Below are positions 54,758 to 64,000 of a DNA stretch of 64,000 bases, one piece after another; position 1 is the stretch's first letter; each line of letters begins with the position of its first letter. The notes beneath the pieces are model-generated. The model was not told where the DNA came from. It saw only the letters and a list, made by a program, of their open reading frames with translations, and made no database searches. The stretch lies in NCBI RefSeq assembly GCF_014640295.1, contig NZ_BMGR01000005.1, forward strand, positions 248,001 through 312,000. The letters run 5' to 3'. The translations under genes were made by a program, and so were the position numbers. The DNA is from Paenibacillus abyssi (GTDB lineage: Bacteria; Bacillota; Bacilli; Paenibacillales; Paenibacillaceae).

Positions 54758-54910
54758 ATTGTCCTGCTCTAGCGGCCGCACAATACAGGCATTTAGTCCG
54801 CTATAGCACACTACTCCGGATAAGGATGGTCATTTGGTGCGAGGTAGTGGGTTGCAGTCTTTTATATGAAATATTGGTTGGATGGAACCGGATACCCCGC
54901 TCCAAAAAAA

Positions 54911-54952
54911 AAGGAAGCCGACCAGACCCCACAAAGGTCTAATCGGCTTCCA
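54911..54952 (-). terminator. Terminator of the pit operon
   Basis: GGAAGCCGA and AGACC pair with GGTCT and TCGGCTTCC; the minus strand then runs into nine T residues. It ends the minus-strand pit transcript. The region 54758-54910 shows no gene. Confidence 0.8.
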
Positions 54953-55040
54953 TTCAACTCACTAACTTGCTCAAAACTTGCCCATATCCTGCTCTTTGGG
55001 CTCTATACTCGTAACTTTCCCGTCACTTTCTCATAACTTA

Positions 55041-55090
55041 CTCGTACTTGCTCGTACCTGCTCGTACTTGCTCGTACCTGCTCGTAACTT
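55041..55090. repeat. Five tandem decamers CTCGTAC(C/T)TG
   Basis: CTCGTACTTG and CTCGTACCTG alternate in four exact units, with a fifth diverging one (CTCGTAACTT). The array lies between the terminator at 54911 and the stop of pit at 55134, so in the 3' untranslated part of the pit transcript. A role is not evident. Confidence 0.85.
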
Positions 55091-55133
55091 ACCTCAACCC
55101 GCCCGCACTCTTCGCGCGGCTTCATGTCTGGCT

Positions 55134-56135
55134 CTACAGCCAGATCCACTCGATCAGCAGGAACGTCAATGCGGCCATCAACATCGTGATCGGGATGGTG
55201 ATAATCCATGCCATCACGATCCGGCCGGCGAGCGACCACTTTACATTGGCGAAGCGCTTCGCGCTGCCGACCCCGAGAATCGAGGAGGTGATCGTATGTG
55301 TGGTGCTGACCGGAAAATGCGTCAGCGTCGCCGCCAGAATAACAGCTGCCGATGCGGCATCCGCCGCAAAACCGTTGATCGGCTCGATCTTGAAGATCTT
55401 CGTCCCCATCGTCTTGATGATCTTCCAGCCGCCGACCGATGTACCAAGCGCCATCGCAGTCGCAGCGGAAATTTTAACCCAGAGCGGTACGTCGAGATTA
55501 TCCTGAATCCCTGCCGCCACCAAAGCAAACGTAATGATCCCCATGGCCTTCTGCGCGTCATTTGTACCGTGCGTAAACGCCTGGAAGGCAGCAGTGAAAA
55601 TCTGACTCGTCCGAAAGCCTTTGTTCACCTGATGCGGACTGCGGTTCGCGAATATCCGTTTCAACAGCCACATCAGCAAAAACCCGAGCGAGAAAGCGAT
55701 AAGCGGCGAGAAGATCAAGCCCTTCACAATGCTTGAAAATCCGCTCCCGTTAATCCCGGCAAAACCCGCCGCTCCGATAACAGCACCTGCCAGCGATCCG
55801 ATCAACGCGTGAGAAGAGGATGAAGGAATGCCGAACCACCACGTAATCAGATTCCAAGCGATAGCTGCCAGCAGCGCGGCAATAACAATCTGCTCTCCGT
55901 GCGCCAGCGTCGCCGGGTCGGCGACGCTGCCCCCGATCGTCTTCGCAACGCCCGTAAAGGTCAGCGCGCCGATAAAGTTCATCGACGAGGCAAGAATAAT
56001 CGCCATCCGAGGCGACAGCGCGCGCGTTGACACGGATGTGGCGATCGCATTGGCTGTATCGTGAAATCCATTTATAAAATCAAAAGCAAGCGCTAAAAAC
56101 ACGACTATACATAAGATGAGAAAGGCTGTATCCAT
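55134..56135 (-). CDS. pit: Inorganic phosphate transporter, PitA-type
   Basis: 333 residues, 8-10 membrane helices. The two Pit signature segments are visible as FDFINGFHDTANAIATSVSTR near residue 20 and TAAFQAFTHGTNDAQKAMGI near 185. It is a low-affinity, proton-driven phosphate (metal-phosphate) permease. It lies 18 bp downstream of the DUF47 gene on the same strand. Confidence 0.94.
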   Translation of the reverse strand: MDTAFLILCIVVFLALAFDFINGFHDTANAIATSVSTRALSPRMAIILASSMNFIGALTFTGVAKTIGGSVADPATLAHGEQIVIAALLAAIAWNLITWWFGIPSSSSHALIGSLAGAVIGAAGFAGINGSGFSSIVKGLIFSPLIAFSLGFLLMWLLKRIFANRSPHQVNKGFRTSQIFTAAFQAFTHGTNDAQKAMGIITFALVAAGIQDNLDVPLWVKISAATAMALGTSVGGWKIIKTMGTKIFKIEPINGFAADAASAAVILAATLTHFPVSTTHTITSSILGVGSAKRFANVKWSLAGRIVMAWIITIPITMLMAALTFLLIEWIWL

Positions 56136-56153
56136 TTCCGATTAGCCCCTCGC

Positions 56154-56768
56154 TCAGCTGTTCCGCATGACGATCGATTCGAGCATGTCCGCGACATCCT
56201 CGCAATAGTCGGTAGTCTGCTCCAGCATTTCATAGATCTCTTTGCGCTTGATCAGCTCAATCGGGTCCTTCACATTGGCGAACAGATTTTTCACGCAGAC
56301 GCGCAGCAGATCATCCGCTTGGTTCTCAAGCTCATTGATTGCAATCGCCGGCTCCCGAATAGCCAGCAGCTTCTTCTCGCTTAACAGATAGATTGCCTTC
56401 TTGATCTGGTGAGCGCAGCGTACGAGATTTTCTGCAAACAGAACGATATACTCGTCCGCCTCGTTGATGTTGTACATCTCAAACCGCGACGCACAGGCTT
56501 CGATCCCGTCGAGGACATCGTCCAGCGAGGTGGTCAGTCCCATAATATCTTCACGTTCGATTGGCGTAATGAACGTTTTGTTCAATTCCGTCAGAATCGT
56601 GTGCACATACCGGTCGCACCTGGATTCGAATTCCTTCATCGCCTTGGCAAATGCGGATACATCCTTAATTTCCGACACATTGTACGAGAAGTACTCCACC
56701 CCTTCGACAATCGTATCAGCCATTTCTTCAAGCGTTTTGAAAAAAATATTCTTCTTTTTCACTTTCAA
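56154..56768 (-). CDS. DUF47 (PhoU-like) Pit accessory protein
   Basis: 204 residues from the TTG at 56768 (KVKKKNIFFKTL), which has AAGGGG 5 nt upstream; the open frame extends to 56909 without support. The protein is helical and PhoU-like (CASRFEMYNINEADEYIVLF, VADMLESIVM). DUF47 proteins are usually partners of Pit transporters, as here. Confidence 0.88.
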   Translation of the reverse strand: MKVKKKNIFFKTLEEMADTIVEGVEYFSYNVSEIKDVSAFAKAMKEFESRCDRYVHTILTELNKTFITPIEREDIMGLTTSLDDVLDGIEACASRFEMYNINEADEYIVLFAENLVRCAHQIKKAIYLLSEKKLLAIREPAIAINELENQADDLLRVCVKNLFANVKDPIELIKRKEIYEMLEQTTDYCEDVADMLESIVMRNS

Positions 56769-56909
56769 GTATCCCCTTCGCATCCCGCATATAATATGCT
56801 TTTGACGTATAAAACCATTACATATCCTATCACAATTCACATCAAAAGTGTTGAGAAAATGTAAACAAAATTGCAATTCCCCCAAATTTTTTTCACCGCA
56901 AAAAAACAC

Positions 56910-56940
56910 AAAAAAAGACGCTAAGATTCAGCGCCTTTTA
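56910..56940 (-). terminator. Terminator of the binding-protein gene
   Basis: GGCGCTGAATCTTAGCGTC forms a hairpin with GCGCT/AGCGT pairing, and the minus strand continues with seven T residues. It lies about 50 bases after the binding-protein stop at 56987. Confidence 0.75.
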
Positions 56941-56986
56941 GTTTCTTCTATTTCTTATGAATGTATTCAGAAAAATGGCCGATTCC

Positions 56987-58321
56987 TTACTCATACTCCT
57001 TTGACTTAGACACAATTTCCTCCCAAGCTTGTTCAGGCGTAATCTGCTTGTACATGATTTTCTCTGCAATCATCCGGTAATCCTTGTTGCGGAAATTCGG
57101 CCAGCCTTTGGGCTCCGTTTTGAATGGCTGGGCAATCGGCGCCGTTTCACGGATGAGCTCGACACCCATTTTATCCGCTTCCGACATGTTTGGCTCCATC
57201 GCCGCCAATACCTCGTTGTTTACCGGTACGCCGCGCGTTGTACCGAGAATTGCGTTGGCTTCTTCACTGTTGATGAACCAATCGATGAATTTCTTGGATT
57301 CCTCTTCATACTGCGTATTAGCCGAAACGCTCCAGAACATCGAGGATTTCAGCCAGCCTGAGCCTTCATCTCCTCTAGGCATCGTGACCAGCGCCATGCC
57401 GCCCGGATTCAGATTATCCAGCGCTGTCGCTTGCGCTGCATGAAGCTGACGGATCAGCACAGTGCCCTTAGCCAGCAGATCAAGGTTCGGATCGAGCTCT
57501 TTATCGGTTACCTGGACATCTGCCGGAGGAATGACGCCTTCCTCTCTCAGCTCACCGATCGTCGTGATCCACTCCATCCATGTTTCCCAATCCATGTTGA
57601 ACTTGCCGTCATCGGTCACATAGTACCCTTTGCCCTTGCTCATCTGATATAATCCGTACACATCGATATCACGGCTCATATCCATCAGCACATAACCGCC
57701 GTCGCCGATTTTTGCTTTGGCCTCGCGTCCGAACGCCCAATAGTCTTCCCATGTCCAGCCGGTTTGCGGCGGCGTCAGCCCGAGCTTCTCAACGGCTTCT
57801 TTGTTATATGCCATTCCAAACGCGTTGTTTCCTAAAGAGATCGCGTACAGCTTATCCTGATATTTCCCCGTATCCACCAACGCTTGATCCATCTTGGACG
57901 TATCGATGCCGGAGGATAGATCGAGCAGCTGATTGCGGCTTGCATATTCGGCCAGGTAGGCCGAATCCATCTGAATGATATCCGGCGCGTTCTTCGCGGC
58001 CGATTGCGTGGACAGCTTATCCCAATAACCATCCCATCCCGAGAATTCCGGCTCGAACGTGACATGCGGATTCTGCTCGGTGTACAGCTTCAAAGCTTCC
58101 ATCGTTGCATCATGCCGCTGCTGGGAGCCCCACCACAGAATGCGCAGCTTCACCGCTTGTTCGCCGCTGCCATTCACATTACCTCCACTGCTGCCGCTGC
58201 TGTCGCTGCTGCCGCTGTTTCCGGTGTTAATGCTTCCCCCTCCGCTGCATGCGGAAACGATCAGGCTCAGCATGACAATTACAGTAAGCATCATAAGCCA
58301 GCTTGCTTTGCGTTTCATCAT
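56987..58321 (-). CDS. Extracellular sugar-binding lipoprotein
   Basis: About 444 residues from the ATG at 58321 (MMKRKASWLMM), with GAAAGGGG 8 nt upstream; an earlier start at 58357 is less likely. Lipobox LIVSAC (Cys near residue 24) is followed by a Gly/Ser/Asn linker and a family-1 binding fold. It lies next to the YesN/YesM pair, while the matching permeases are 61.9-63.8 kb; all are on the same strand and probably form one importer. Confidence 0.9.
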   Translation of the reverse strand: MMKRKASWLMMLTVIVMLSLIVSACSGGGSINTGNSGSSDSSGSSGGNVNGSGEQAVKLRILWWGSQQRHDATMEALKLYTEQNPHVTFEPEFSGWDGYWDKLSTQSAAKNAPDIIQMDSAYLAEYASRNQLLDLSSGIDTSKMDQALVDTGKYQDKLYAISLGNNAFGMAYNKEAVEKLGLTPPQTGWTWEDYWAFGREAKAKIGDGGYVLMDMSRDIDVYGLYQMSKGKGYYVTDDGKFNMDWETWMEWITTIGELREEGVIPPADVQVTDKELDPNLDLLAKGTVLIRQLHAAQATALDNLNPGGMALVTMPRGDEGSGWLKSSMFWSVSANTQYEEESKKFIDWFINSEEANAILGTTRGVPVNNEVLAAMEPNMSEADKMGVELIRETAPIAQPFKTEPKGWPNFRNKDYRMIAEKIMYKQITPEQAWEEIVSKSKEYE

Positions 58322-58429
58322 TGTGTTACCCCTTTCTGCAAATAAACATTTTGTCATCGCTTACATTTCCATATTAGCAATCCCCGGAATAAGTAAGTAT
58401 AAGAGAGATGCACAATCTGTTATAAAAAA

Positions 58430-60052
58430 TTACGAATGTCGTTTCACCAGATCCGAGGGGTTAAAACCGGTATATTTCTTGAACAGCGTGCTGAAATAGG
58501 GGACATTTTTATAACCCACCTTGCCCGCTACCTCATAGATCAGATGACCCCCGTCCACGATCATGCTCTTGGCTTTTTCCATCCGCACCCGGGTCAGGTA
58601 CGTGTTGAACGTCTCGCCGGTGACATTGCGGAAGATATAACTGAGATGATTGCGGGAGATGAACACCTTCTCGGCCAGATCCTGCAGCGTAATATCCTCC
58701 GAAAAGTGATCATGGATGTAATCGAGGATGAACTGGATCGCCTGTTTGTGCTTCACATTTTCATACCAGCCGTGATGGCCGCACACCTGCTGCACCATCT
58801 GCTCGAGCCAGCGGCCGAACTCCTCCACGCTCGTTACGGAGGACAGCGATTTGTGCCAGGCTTCATAAGGGACGATCTCCTCCAGCGCCATCCCCACATC
58901 GTACAAGGCATAGCTGAGAATGGTCCAGATCTCCTCGCCGACCTTCTGCAGCTGGCTGGGCTTCTGAATGCCGATCTGAGCCAGATCCTTCACCGCTTCA
59001 TGAATGACGCCCCGCGCCTTTTCCTCCTGCCCCTGCCGCACGAAATCAGCCAGCTGCTGATAGATATGAATCGGCCTGGAGACCGGGGAGACATCCACTT
59101 GCAACAGGGGATCGTAGATATAGACCTCCACCTCCTGACTGACCGCGGCATGGCGGGCGCGCAGCGCATGAAACGCCTCCTCCGTGGAAACGGCGATCTC
59201 CGCATGCCCATCTCTGATACTGCCTAGTCCGATCCGGATCTGAAGCCGCAAATATTGATTCACGCATGAGATAATCCGTTTGGCCAATAACACCATTCGT
59301 TCCTTGACCGCCGCCTCCTCGGCATCTGCCGGGATCGGAAGGATAATGCCGGCATGATGGCTGAACATTTCGCTGTACACCGCATCCGGACACTCCTCGT
59401 TCAATATCTCCTGCAGCACATTGCTGATCATGAAACGGAACAGATTCCAATCCGGAATACTGATGTCCGTTACTCTGACCGTACGCACAAGCTCGATCCC
59501 CATGACCGCAAACCTGGAGTAGCTTCGCAGCTTTGGGACATGCCCCCACAGATCGGAATGAAGCTTGCCGGTCTCCGGGCCGGACAGCAGTGATTTTACG
59601 GATTGCTTCTGCACATAGGGTTCGTACAGCTCCAGCTTTTGCTTCAGCTTGTCGTGCTCGATGCGTGACAGCGCCGAATTCTCCAGCTCGTCGACCGTCT
59701 TCTGCAGGACCGCTTGGATCGTCTGCAGCGTGACAGGCTTGGAAAGATAGTCGTCCACATTCAGGCGCAGCGCCTTGCGCGCATATTCAAAGTCGGAGTA
59801 CCCGCTCAATATAATGATCTTGCCATCATACCCGCTATTGCGAAGCCGCTCGATCATCTCGAGCCCGTCCATGACCGGCATATAGATGTCCGTGATGATG
59901 ATGTCGGGCTGATGCTCCAGAATTTTATCGAGCCCCTGCTGCCCATCCATCGCTTGGACCACGCATTCCGCGTCCAGCTCTTCCAGCGGAATGAGCTTTT
60001 TCATGCTTTTCAGCACCTGCCTGTCATCATCGATCAGTGCGATTTTCCACAT
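58430..60052 (-). CDS. YesN-type response regulator with AraC-type domain
   Basis: 540 residues. The receiver domain has phospho-Asp in DIIITDIYMPVMDG near residue 55 and SKPV near 105, and the AraC double helix-turn-helix occupies about residues 440-540 (ITLQDLAEKVFISRNHLSYI; VAGKVGYKNVPYFSTLFKKY). It overlaps the sensor gene by 26 bases. Confidence 0.94.
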   Translation of the reverse strand: MWKIALIDDDRQVLKSMKKLIPLEELDAECVVQAMDGQQGLDKILEHQPDIIITDIYMPVMDGLEMIERLRNSGYDGKIIILSGYSDFEYARKALRLNVDDYLSKPVTLQTIQAVLQKTVDELENSALSRIEHDKLKQKLELYEPYVQKQSVKSLLSGPETGKLHSDLWGHVPKLRSYSRFAVMGIELVRTVRVTDISIPDWNLFRFMISNVLQEILNEECPDAVYSEMFSHHAGIILPIPADAEEAAVKERMVLLAKRIISCVNQYLRLQIRIGLGSIRDGHAEIAVSTEEAFHALRARHAAVSQEVEVYIYDPLLQVDVSPVSRPIHIYQQLADFVRQGQEEKARGVIHEAVKDLAQIGIQKPSQLQKVGEEIWTILSYALYDVGMALEEIVPYEAWHKSLSSVTSVEEFGRWLEQMVQQVCGHHGWYENVKHKQAIQFILDYIHDHFSEDITLQDLAEKVFISRNHLSYIFRNVTGETFNTYLTRVRMEKAKSMIVDGGHLIYEVAGKVGYKNVPYFSTLFKKYTGFNPSDLVKRHS

Positions 60053-61823
60053 ATCTCCCGCCTCCCAGTTGATCGTCGATATTCTCTATCCGGGGTATGG
60101 CAACCACGACGGCGGTACCGCCTTCCGGCCGGGGCTTGATGGTCACGCCATATGGAGCGCCAAAGTAGGCATCCAACCGCTCTCTCACATTTTTGACGCC
60201 ATAGCCTCCCTTCTTGCGGCTCGGAGGTAAGACGCCGTTCTCCGGAATGCCTACGCCATCGTCCTCAATCGTAAATTCAAGCCGGCTGGCATCACCCAGG
60301 CAGCGGATACGAATCCTGCCCGACATTCTTCCGTGCAGACCGTGCAGCACCGCATTCTCCACAAATGGCTGCAGCGTAAGCTTCGGGATCCAGGCCTTCC
60401 GGCAGCCTTCGTCCACCTCAATCTCATATTCAAGTCCTTCTCCCCAGCGGATCTGCTGAATTTCCAGATAACAGGCCAGATGCTCCAGCTCATCCTCGAT
60501 CCGAATCCACCGCTCGCCATTGGACAAGCCGATGCGAAACATCCGGCCCATCAGCTCCAGCACCCGGCTCATCTGCTCTTCGCCCGCATCAATTGCCATC
60601 CAGTTCAACTGATCCAGCGTATTGTACAGAAAATGGGGATTAATGTTCGCCTGAAGCGCGCTGATCTCCGCATCCCGCTGGCGGCGGTGCTGTTCCTCGA
60701 GCGAATCGTACAGCTGGATAATTTTATCGGACGTACTGCGGAAACCGTTGAACATCGCACCGAACTCATTGTTGTAATCACCTGGCAGCTTAACCGGCTT
60801 GCGGTCGACGGAGAACTTACCCATCGCGGACAACAGGTGCCGGATCGGCAAGGTGAACTGCCTCGCGATATAATGGGTAACGAACAGCACGGCAATAAGC
60901 GCACACAGGCCGATCAGCGTCAATGCAAGCGCAAGATTCAAGCTTCCTCTCGTAATCTCCTTGTAAGGGGTCAGCTCGATCATCTTCCATTTCGTCGAGT
61001 AATCCTCGCTCCATACCATCAGGTATTCGCTCCCTTCCACCCATGCTCCGTTCACCTGCTGGGCAACCCGGTATCCCGACGGGGACTTCGTCTCCGAGAC
61101 AAAGCTCGACAACGCTTCCAATTTCCCGCTTTGGTCGCGCTGCAGCATCGGTCGCCCGCCCGAATCGAACAGATGCCTGATCGTGGACTCATTGCCGCCT
61201 CTGCCGGCAATCAGCTGATGAATTGCAGGAGCCTTCACATGAATGACAATGACGCCTTGATACTGCCCCAGATTGGAATAAAGCTTGCGCACATAACTGA
61301 GCACATTGCGGCTGCCTCGGGATGTAAGCAGCGTACGCTCCCCGAGCCAGGCGTCATCGCTTAATTCAATATCCGCATACCACGGTTCATTCAGCAGCTG
61401 TGTATGCTCCAGCAGCCGCACGCCGAAGTCCTGCGTACCGCTGTACGGGCCGACATCATAGGATATATATAAATCGATCGAATCGATTACGGTCGAGCTG
61501 TACGTGATCTGCGCCAGGTACCATTCGATATCTTTCTTCTTCCGATACATCTGATAGTTCGTCCGATTGCTGGAGGCAAACTCCTCAAGCCTCACATTTT
61601 GCGAGGTTGCCAGCGCTGTCTGCTCGATGCCGACCAGTTGAATGGAAAGCTGCTTGTTCAGCTCGCTGAGCAGCTGCTGCTGGTAATAGAACGTATTTTG
61701 CACAAATTCCTTGGACGACGTCGTATAACTGAACCAGATGACTACGCTGAGCAGCACCAGCATAAAACCGGCAATCAAGCCAAACAGCAGATGGTAGATT
61801 TTAAAGGATTTAAACGGATTCAA
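60027..61823 (-). CDS. YesM-type sensor histidine kinase
   Basis: About 598 residues. The more likely start is the TTG at 61823, with GGAGGGG 11 nt upstream; an ATG at 61844 overlaps that site. Two membrane helices flank an extracellular sensor of about 260 residues; then HAMP, the His box NINPHFLYNTLDQLNW, and a HATPase domain with NAVLHGLHG and GGYGVKN. It acts with the regulator at 58430-60052, probably on the adjoining importer. Confidence 0.92.
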   Translation of the reverse strand: MNPFKSFKIYHLLFGLIAGFMLVLLSVVIWFSYTTSSKEFVQNTFYYQQQLLSELNKQLSIQLVGIEQTALATSQNVRLEEFASSNRTNYQMYRKKKDIEWYLAQITYSSTVIDSIDLYISYDVGPYSGTQDFGVRLLEHTQLLNEPWYADIELSDDAWLGERTLLTSRGSRNVLSYVRKLYSNLGQYQGVIVIHVKAPAIHQLIAGRGGNESTIRHLFDSGGRPMLQRDQSGKLEALSSFVSETKSPSGYRVAQQVNGAWVEGSEYLMVWSEDYSTKWKMIELTPYKEITRGSLNLALALTLIGLCALIAVLFVTHYIARQFTLPIRHLLSAMGKFSVDRKPVKLPGDYNNEFGAMFNGFRSTSDKIIQLYDSLEEQHRRQRDAEISALQANINPHFLYNTLDQLNWMAIDAGEEQMSRVLELMGRMFRIGLSNGERWIRIEDELEHLACYLEIQQIRWGEGLEYEIEVDEGCRKAWIPKLTLQPFVENAVLHGLHGRMSGRIRIRCLGDASRLEFTIEDDGVGIPENGVLPPSRKKGGYGVKNVRERLDAYFGAPYGVTIKPRPEGGTAVVVAIPRIENIDDQLGGGRYVENRTDR

Positions 61824-61938
61824 TCGGTCATCAGCCCCTCCCATGATTCAAATTATACATTAGAATCCGCATGAGCCATGCCGTTATAGCGAAAAATGCT
61901 ACAGCATAAGCAGCAGCATTCCCGAATCCCCGGTATCG

Positions 61939-62793
61939 TTATCCTTTAATTCCCGTTGATGCAATGCCTTCCACAAAATGCCGCTGCGCGAACAAGAAGA
62001 TGATCACCGCAGGGAGAATGGAGATGAGCGACATCGCCAGCATCTGCCCCCATTCCATCGCGCTTTGCGTATCCATGAACAGCCGGAGCGCCAGCTGCAC
62101 CGTATATTTGTCAATGGAATTGATATAGATCAAATGACCGAAGAAGTCATCCCAGTTCCATAGAAAAGCGTAGATCCCAACCGTAACGAGCGCAGGCTTC
62201 GTCAGCGGCAGCACGATCCGCCAATAGATACCAAAGTAGCTGCAGCCGTCGATTTTCGCCGATTCATCCAGCTCTCTTGGAATTCCGCGTATGAACTGCA
62301 CGAGCAGGAAGATGAAGAATGAGCCGCCCACCCCTACACCCAGCGAGCTTGGCACCCAGAAAGGGAGATAGGTATCAACCCAGCCGAACGCGTTAAACAT
62401 GACGTACTGCGGAACAAGGGTAACTTGGCTGGGAAGCATCAAGGTGACCAGCACAAGGGCAAACCAGATATTTTTAAGCGGAAAATCAAGCCGCGCAAAG
62501 CCGAAAGCGACCAGACTGCAGGACACCAGCGTGAGCAGTACGACTCCGAACACGAGCTCGAACGTACTCATATAAAAATGCGTGAAGCTGTAGTTCGGAA
62601 TAGCGGTCCATCCGCTGATATAGTTGCTCCATTGCGGCACGCTCGGGAACAAGGACGGGGATCCCATCTCCGAGTTCGTCTTCAGCGAGGCGCCGACCCA
62701 CCAGAACACCGGGTACATCATCACTACACTGGACACAAGCAGCAGCAGGTGGCGTTTCCATTGTCCGTTTTTTAACGATAATCTCAGGTTCAT
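61939..62793 (-). CDS. Carbohydrate ABC transporter permease (MalG/LplC-like)
   Basis: 284 residues, about six helices; the EAA loop reads DESAKIDGCSYFGIY near residue 182 and the end is EGIASTGIKG. Its ATG overlaps the stop of the partner permease by 4 bases (ATGA), so the two are coupled. Confidence 0.93.
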   Translation of the reverse strand: MNLRLSLKNGQWKRHLLLLVSSVVMMYPVFWWVGASLKTNSEMGSPSLFPSVPQWSNYISGWTAIPNYSFTHFYMSTFELVFGVVLLTLVSCSLVAFGFARLDFPLKNIWFALVLVTLMLPSQVTLVPQYVMFNAFGWVDTYLPFWVPSSLGVGVGGSFFIFLLVQFIRGIPRELDESAKIDGCSYFGIYWRIVLPLTKPALVTVGIYAFLWNWDDFFGHLIYINSIDKYTVQLALRLFMDTQSAMEWGQMLAMSLISILPAVIIFLFAQRHFVEGIASTGIKG

Positions 62794-63755
62794 GCCTTCC
62801 CCTTCCTTTCATGCTCGTAGAATACCCAGTAACGGGAGGACAGAAAGATAATCGCGGTAGCGATCCCGATAATGATCAGCAGGATCCACGCCAGCGATGA
62901 AGCATAGCCCATCTGCAGCCTGCCGAAGGCGCGATCGTAGAGATAAAGCGCATACATATAAGTCGAGTTAACCGGTCCGCCCTGCGTAATGATAAAGGCC
63001 TGCGTGAACATTTGGAACGAATTGATCGTCTGCAGCACCAGATTAAACAGGATGATCGGCGAGAGCATCGGCAGCGTAATGTTGAAAAATTGCTTCAGCT
63101 TGCTTGCTCCGTCCACGGAGGACGCTTCATACAGATCCCTGGATATTTGCTTCAGACCTGCCAGAAAGATGACCATCGAGGAGCCGAACTGCCATACGAC
63201 CAGAATGACCAGCGTGCTTAACGCCGTCTCCGGATTGTTAATCCAGCTGATCCCTTGAATCCCGAAGAAACCGATAATCTGATTGATGAAGCCGTCCGCG
63301 CCGAACATATTTCTCCACAGGATGGCAACCGCAATGCTTGTGCCGATCAAGGAAGGGAAATAAATAAACAGCCGGTAGGTGCTCATTCCTTTTATATCCT
63401 TGTTGAGCAGCATCGCCACGAGCAGCGCAGAGATCAGCTTCAGCGGTACGGATAAAACAACGAACAGCAGCGTGACCTTCAGCGATTGCGCAAATAACGA
63501 ATCATTCGTAAAGATGAGCGAGTAGTTTTTCGTGCCGATCCAATTCGGCGCTTCCAGCAGCGAATAATCTGTGAAGGAATAATAGGCGGACAGGATCATC
63601 GGCCATAAGGTCAACACCAGAAATCCGATCAGCCACGGCGAAATAAACAAATATCCCGCGACAGGCGATTCCCAGCGCTCTTTGATTTTGGAGCGAAAGC
63701 TTTGTCTGGCCCGCCTGGTTTCTGCTTGTGAAGCTGGACTGTGCTGCGCATTCAT
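62790..63755 (-). CDS. Carbohydrate ABC transporter permease (UgpA/LplB-like)
   Basis: 321 residues with a long basic N-terminus (residues 1-30), about six helices and the EAA loop YEASSVDGASKLKQF near residue 222. It is the first gene of the visible unit. The region 63756-63890 probably holds the promoter, but I see no clear box. Confidence 0.93.
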   Translation of the reverse strand: MNAQHSPASQAETRRARQSFRSKIKERWESPVAGYLFISPWLIGFLVLTLWPMILSAYYSFTDYSLLEAPNWIGTKNYSLIFTNDSLFAQSLKVTLLFVVLSVPLKLISALLVAMLLNKDIKGMSTYRLFIYFPSLIGTSIAVAILWRNMFGADGFINQIIGFFGIQGISWINNPETALSTLVILVVWQFGSSMVIFLAGLKQISRDLYEASSVDGASKLKQFFNITLPMLSPIILFNLVLQTINSFQMFTQAFIITQGGPVNSTYMYALYLYDRAFGRLQMGYASSLAWILLIIIGIATAIIFLSSRYWVFYEHERKGKA

Positions 63756-63891
63756 GTGAACACCCCGATTGTATGAGGAATTGTGTGTGCCATAAAGAAT
63801 ATGAGTTCAGTATAGGCAATTTAAGATCGGGGCGAAATGAGACAAAGTCACAATCTCTTATAAGATTTAACGAATCGGTTCAAAAATAAAA

Positions 63892-63925
63892 AATGCAGCC
63901 CGGTCCTCTGCTGAGGATGGCTGCA
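63892..63925 (-). terminator. Rho-independent terminator
   Basis: ATGCAGCC pairs with GGCTGCAT across an inner CCTC/GAGG stem; the minus strand then continues ATTTTTTATTTTT. It ends a gene that enters from the right edge of the window. Confidence 0.8.
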
Positions 63926-63966
63926 TCGCTTTCATTTTTGCTTTTGTACGGCTCGTTATCTGCGCC

Positions 63967-64000
63967 TTAACCCGGATTCGAATACAGGATGTGATCCGCG
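63967..64000 (-). CDS. C-terminal end of a gene from beyond the window
   Basis: A minus-strand frame reads ADHILYSNPG and then a stop at 63967-63969, about 40 bases before a strong terminator. Other frames also end here, so the frame is uncertain. No function can be given. Confidence 0.3.
   Translation of the reverse strand, partial: ADHILYSNPG

Noticed and set aside
60333-61364. Plus-strand open frame of 343 codons
   Set aside because: It is antisense to the YesM-type kinase and has no ribosome site or known domain.

Overview
The window looks like the chromosome of a Paenibacillus-type member of the Bacillota. It carries several carbohydrate ABC importers without a linked ATPase gene, YesM/YesN-type two-component pairs, an S-layer-homology (SLH) surface protein, strong AGGAGG ribosome sites, and B. 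subtilis-like housekeeping genes (rlmD, dgkB, yerC, a vrrA/yqfQ-like gene). Everything here is read from sequence and family knowledge; no search was run.

Region by region. (1) 1-9.8 kb: a sugar or sugar-acid catabolic locus, all on the minus strand: YesM-type sensor, YesN-type regulator, SDR dehydrogenase, PPC/DUF296 protein, RraA-like aldolase, solute-binding lipoprotein, two permeases and a Gfo/Idh/MocA dehydrogenase cut by the window edge. A GntR-type operator and a cre-like site precede the SDR gene. (2) 9.85-16.6 kb: scars and a surface protein. An IS1182-family transposase remnant, a TetR regulator, a 12-repeat RCC1/SLH protein and a truncated VirB4-type conjugation ATPase lie here. 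(3) 16.6-37.0 kb: an AT-richer block bounded by direct repeats of the rlmD 3' end, with ssrA(tmRNA)-3'-like repeats just inside, so probably a genomic island. It holds a dus gene, an Eis-like acetyltransferase and a complete N-acetylmuramic acid (MurNAc) recycling operon fed by an ABC importer (murR, murQ, binding protein, two permeases, anmK, namZ-like, nagZ, BadF-type kinase). It ends in a defence-like section: a HerA/DUF87 ATPase coupled to an OLD-like ATPase-TOPRIM nuclease, two unrecognised genes and a caspase-like fragment. The three 3'-terminal transcription units of this section are each followed, in the same orientation, by a TAAC...GTTA-type palindromic element that resembles an integron attC site. 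(4) 37-47.4 kb: rlmD, dgkB, a cbiX-like gene, yerC and a vrrA-like gene, then a self-contained fructose phosphotransferase operon (fruR, fruK, IIBC, IIA, HPr, EI). (5) 47.6-54.7 kb: an ABC importer with a GH2 glycosidase and a divergent ArsR-type regulator. (6) 55.1-56.8 kb: phosphate permease Pit and its DUF47 partner. (7) 57-63.8 kb: another binding protein, YesN/YesM pair and two permeases.

How they work together: each ABC locus pairs import with its own catabolic enzymes or sensor, and three of the four have a strong stem-loop between the binding-protein gene and the adjoining gene, which probably sets unequal expression. The MurNAc operon would import wall sugars, split disaccharides in the cytoplasm, phosphorylate the products and pass them to MurQ. 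The most unusual part is 30.2-36.5 kb, where possible defence genes sit in what looks like a cassette array with no integrase gene in view.
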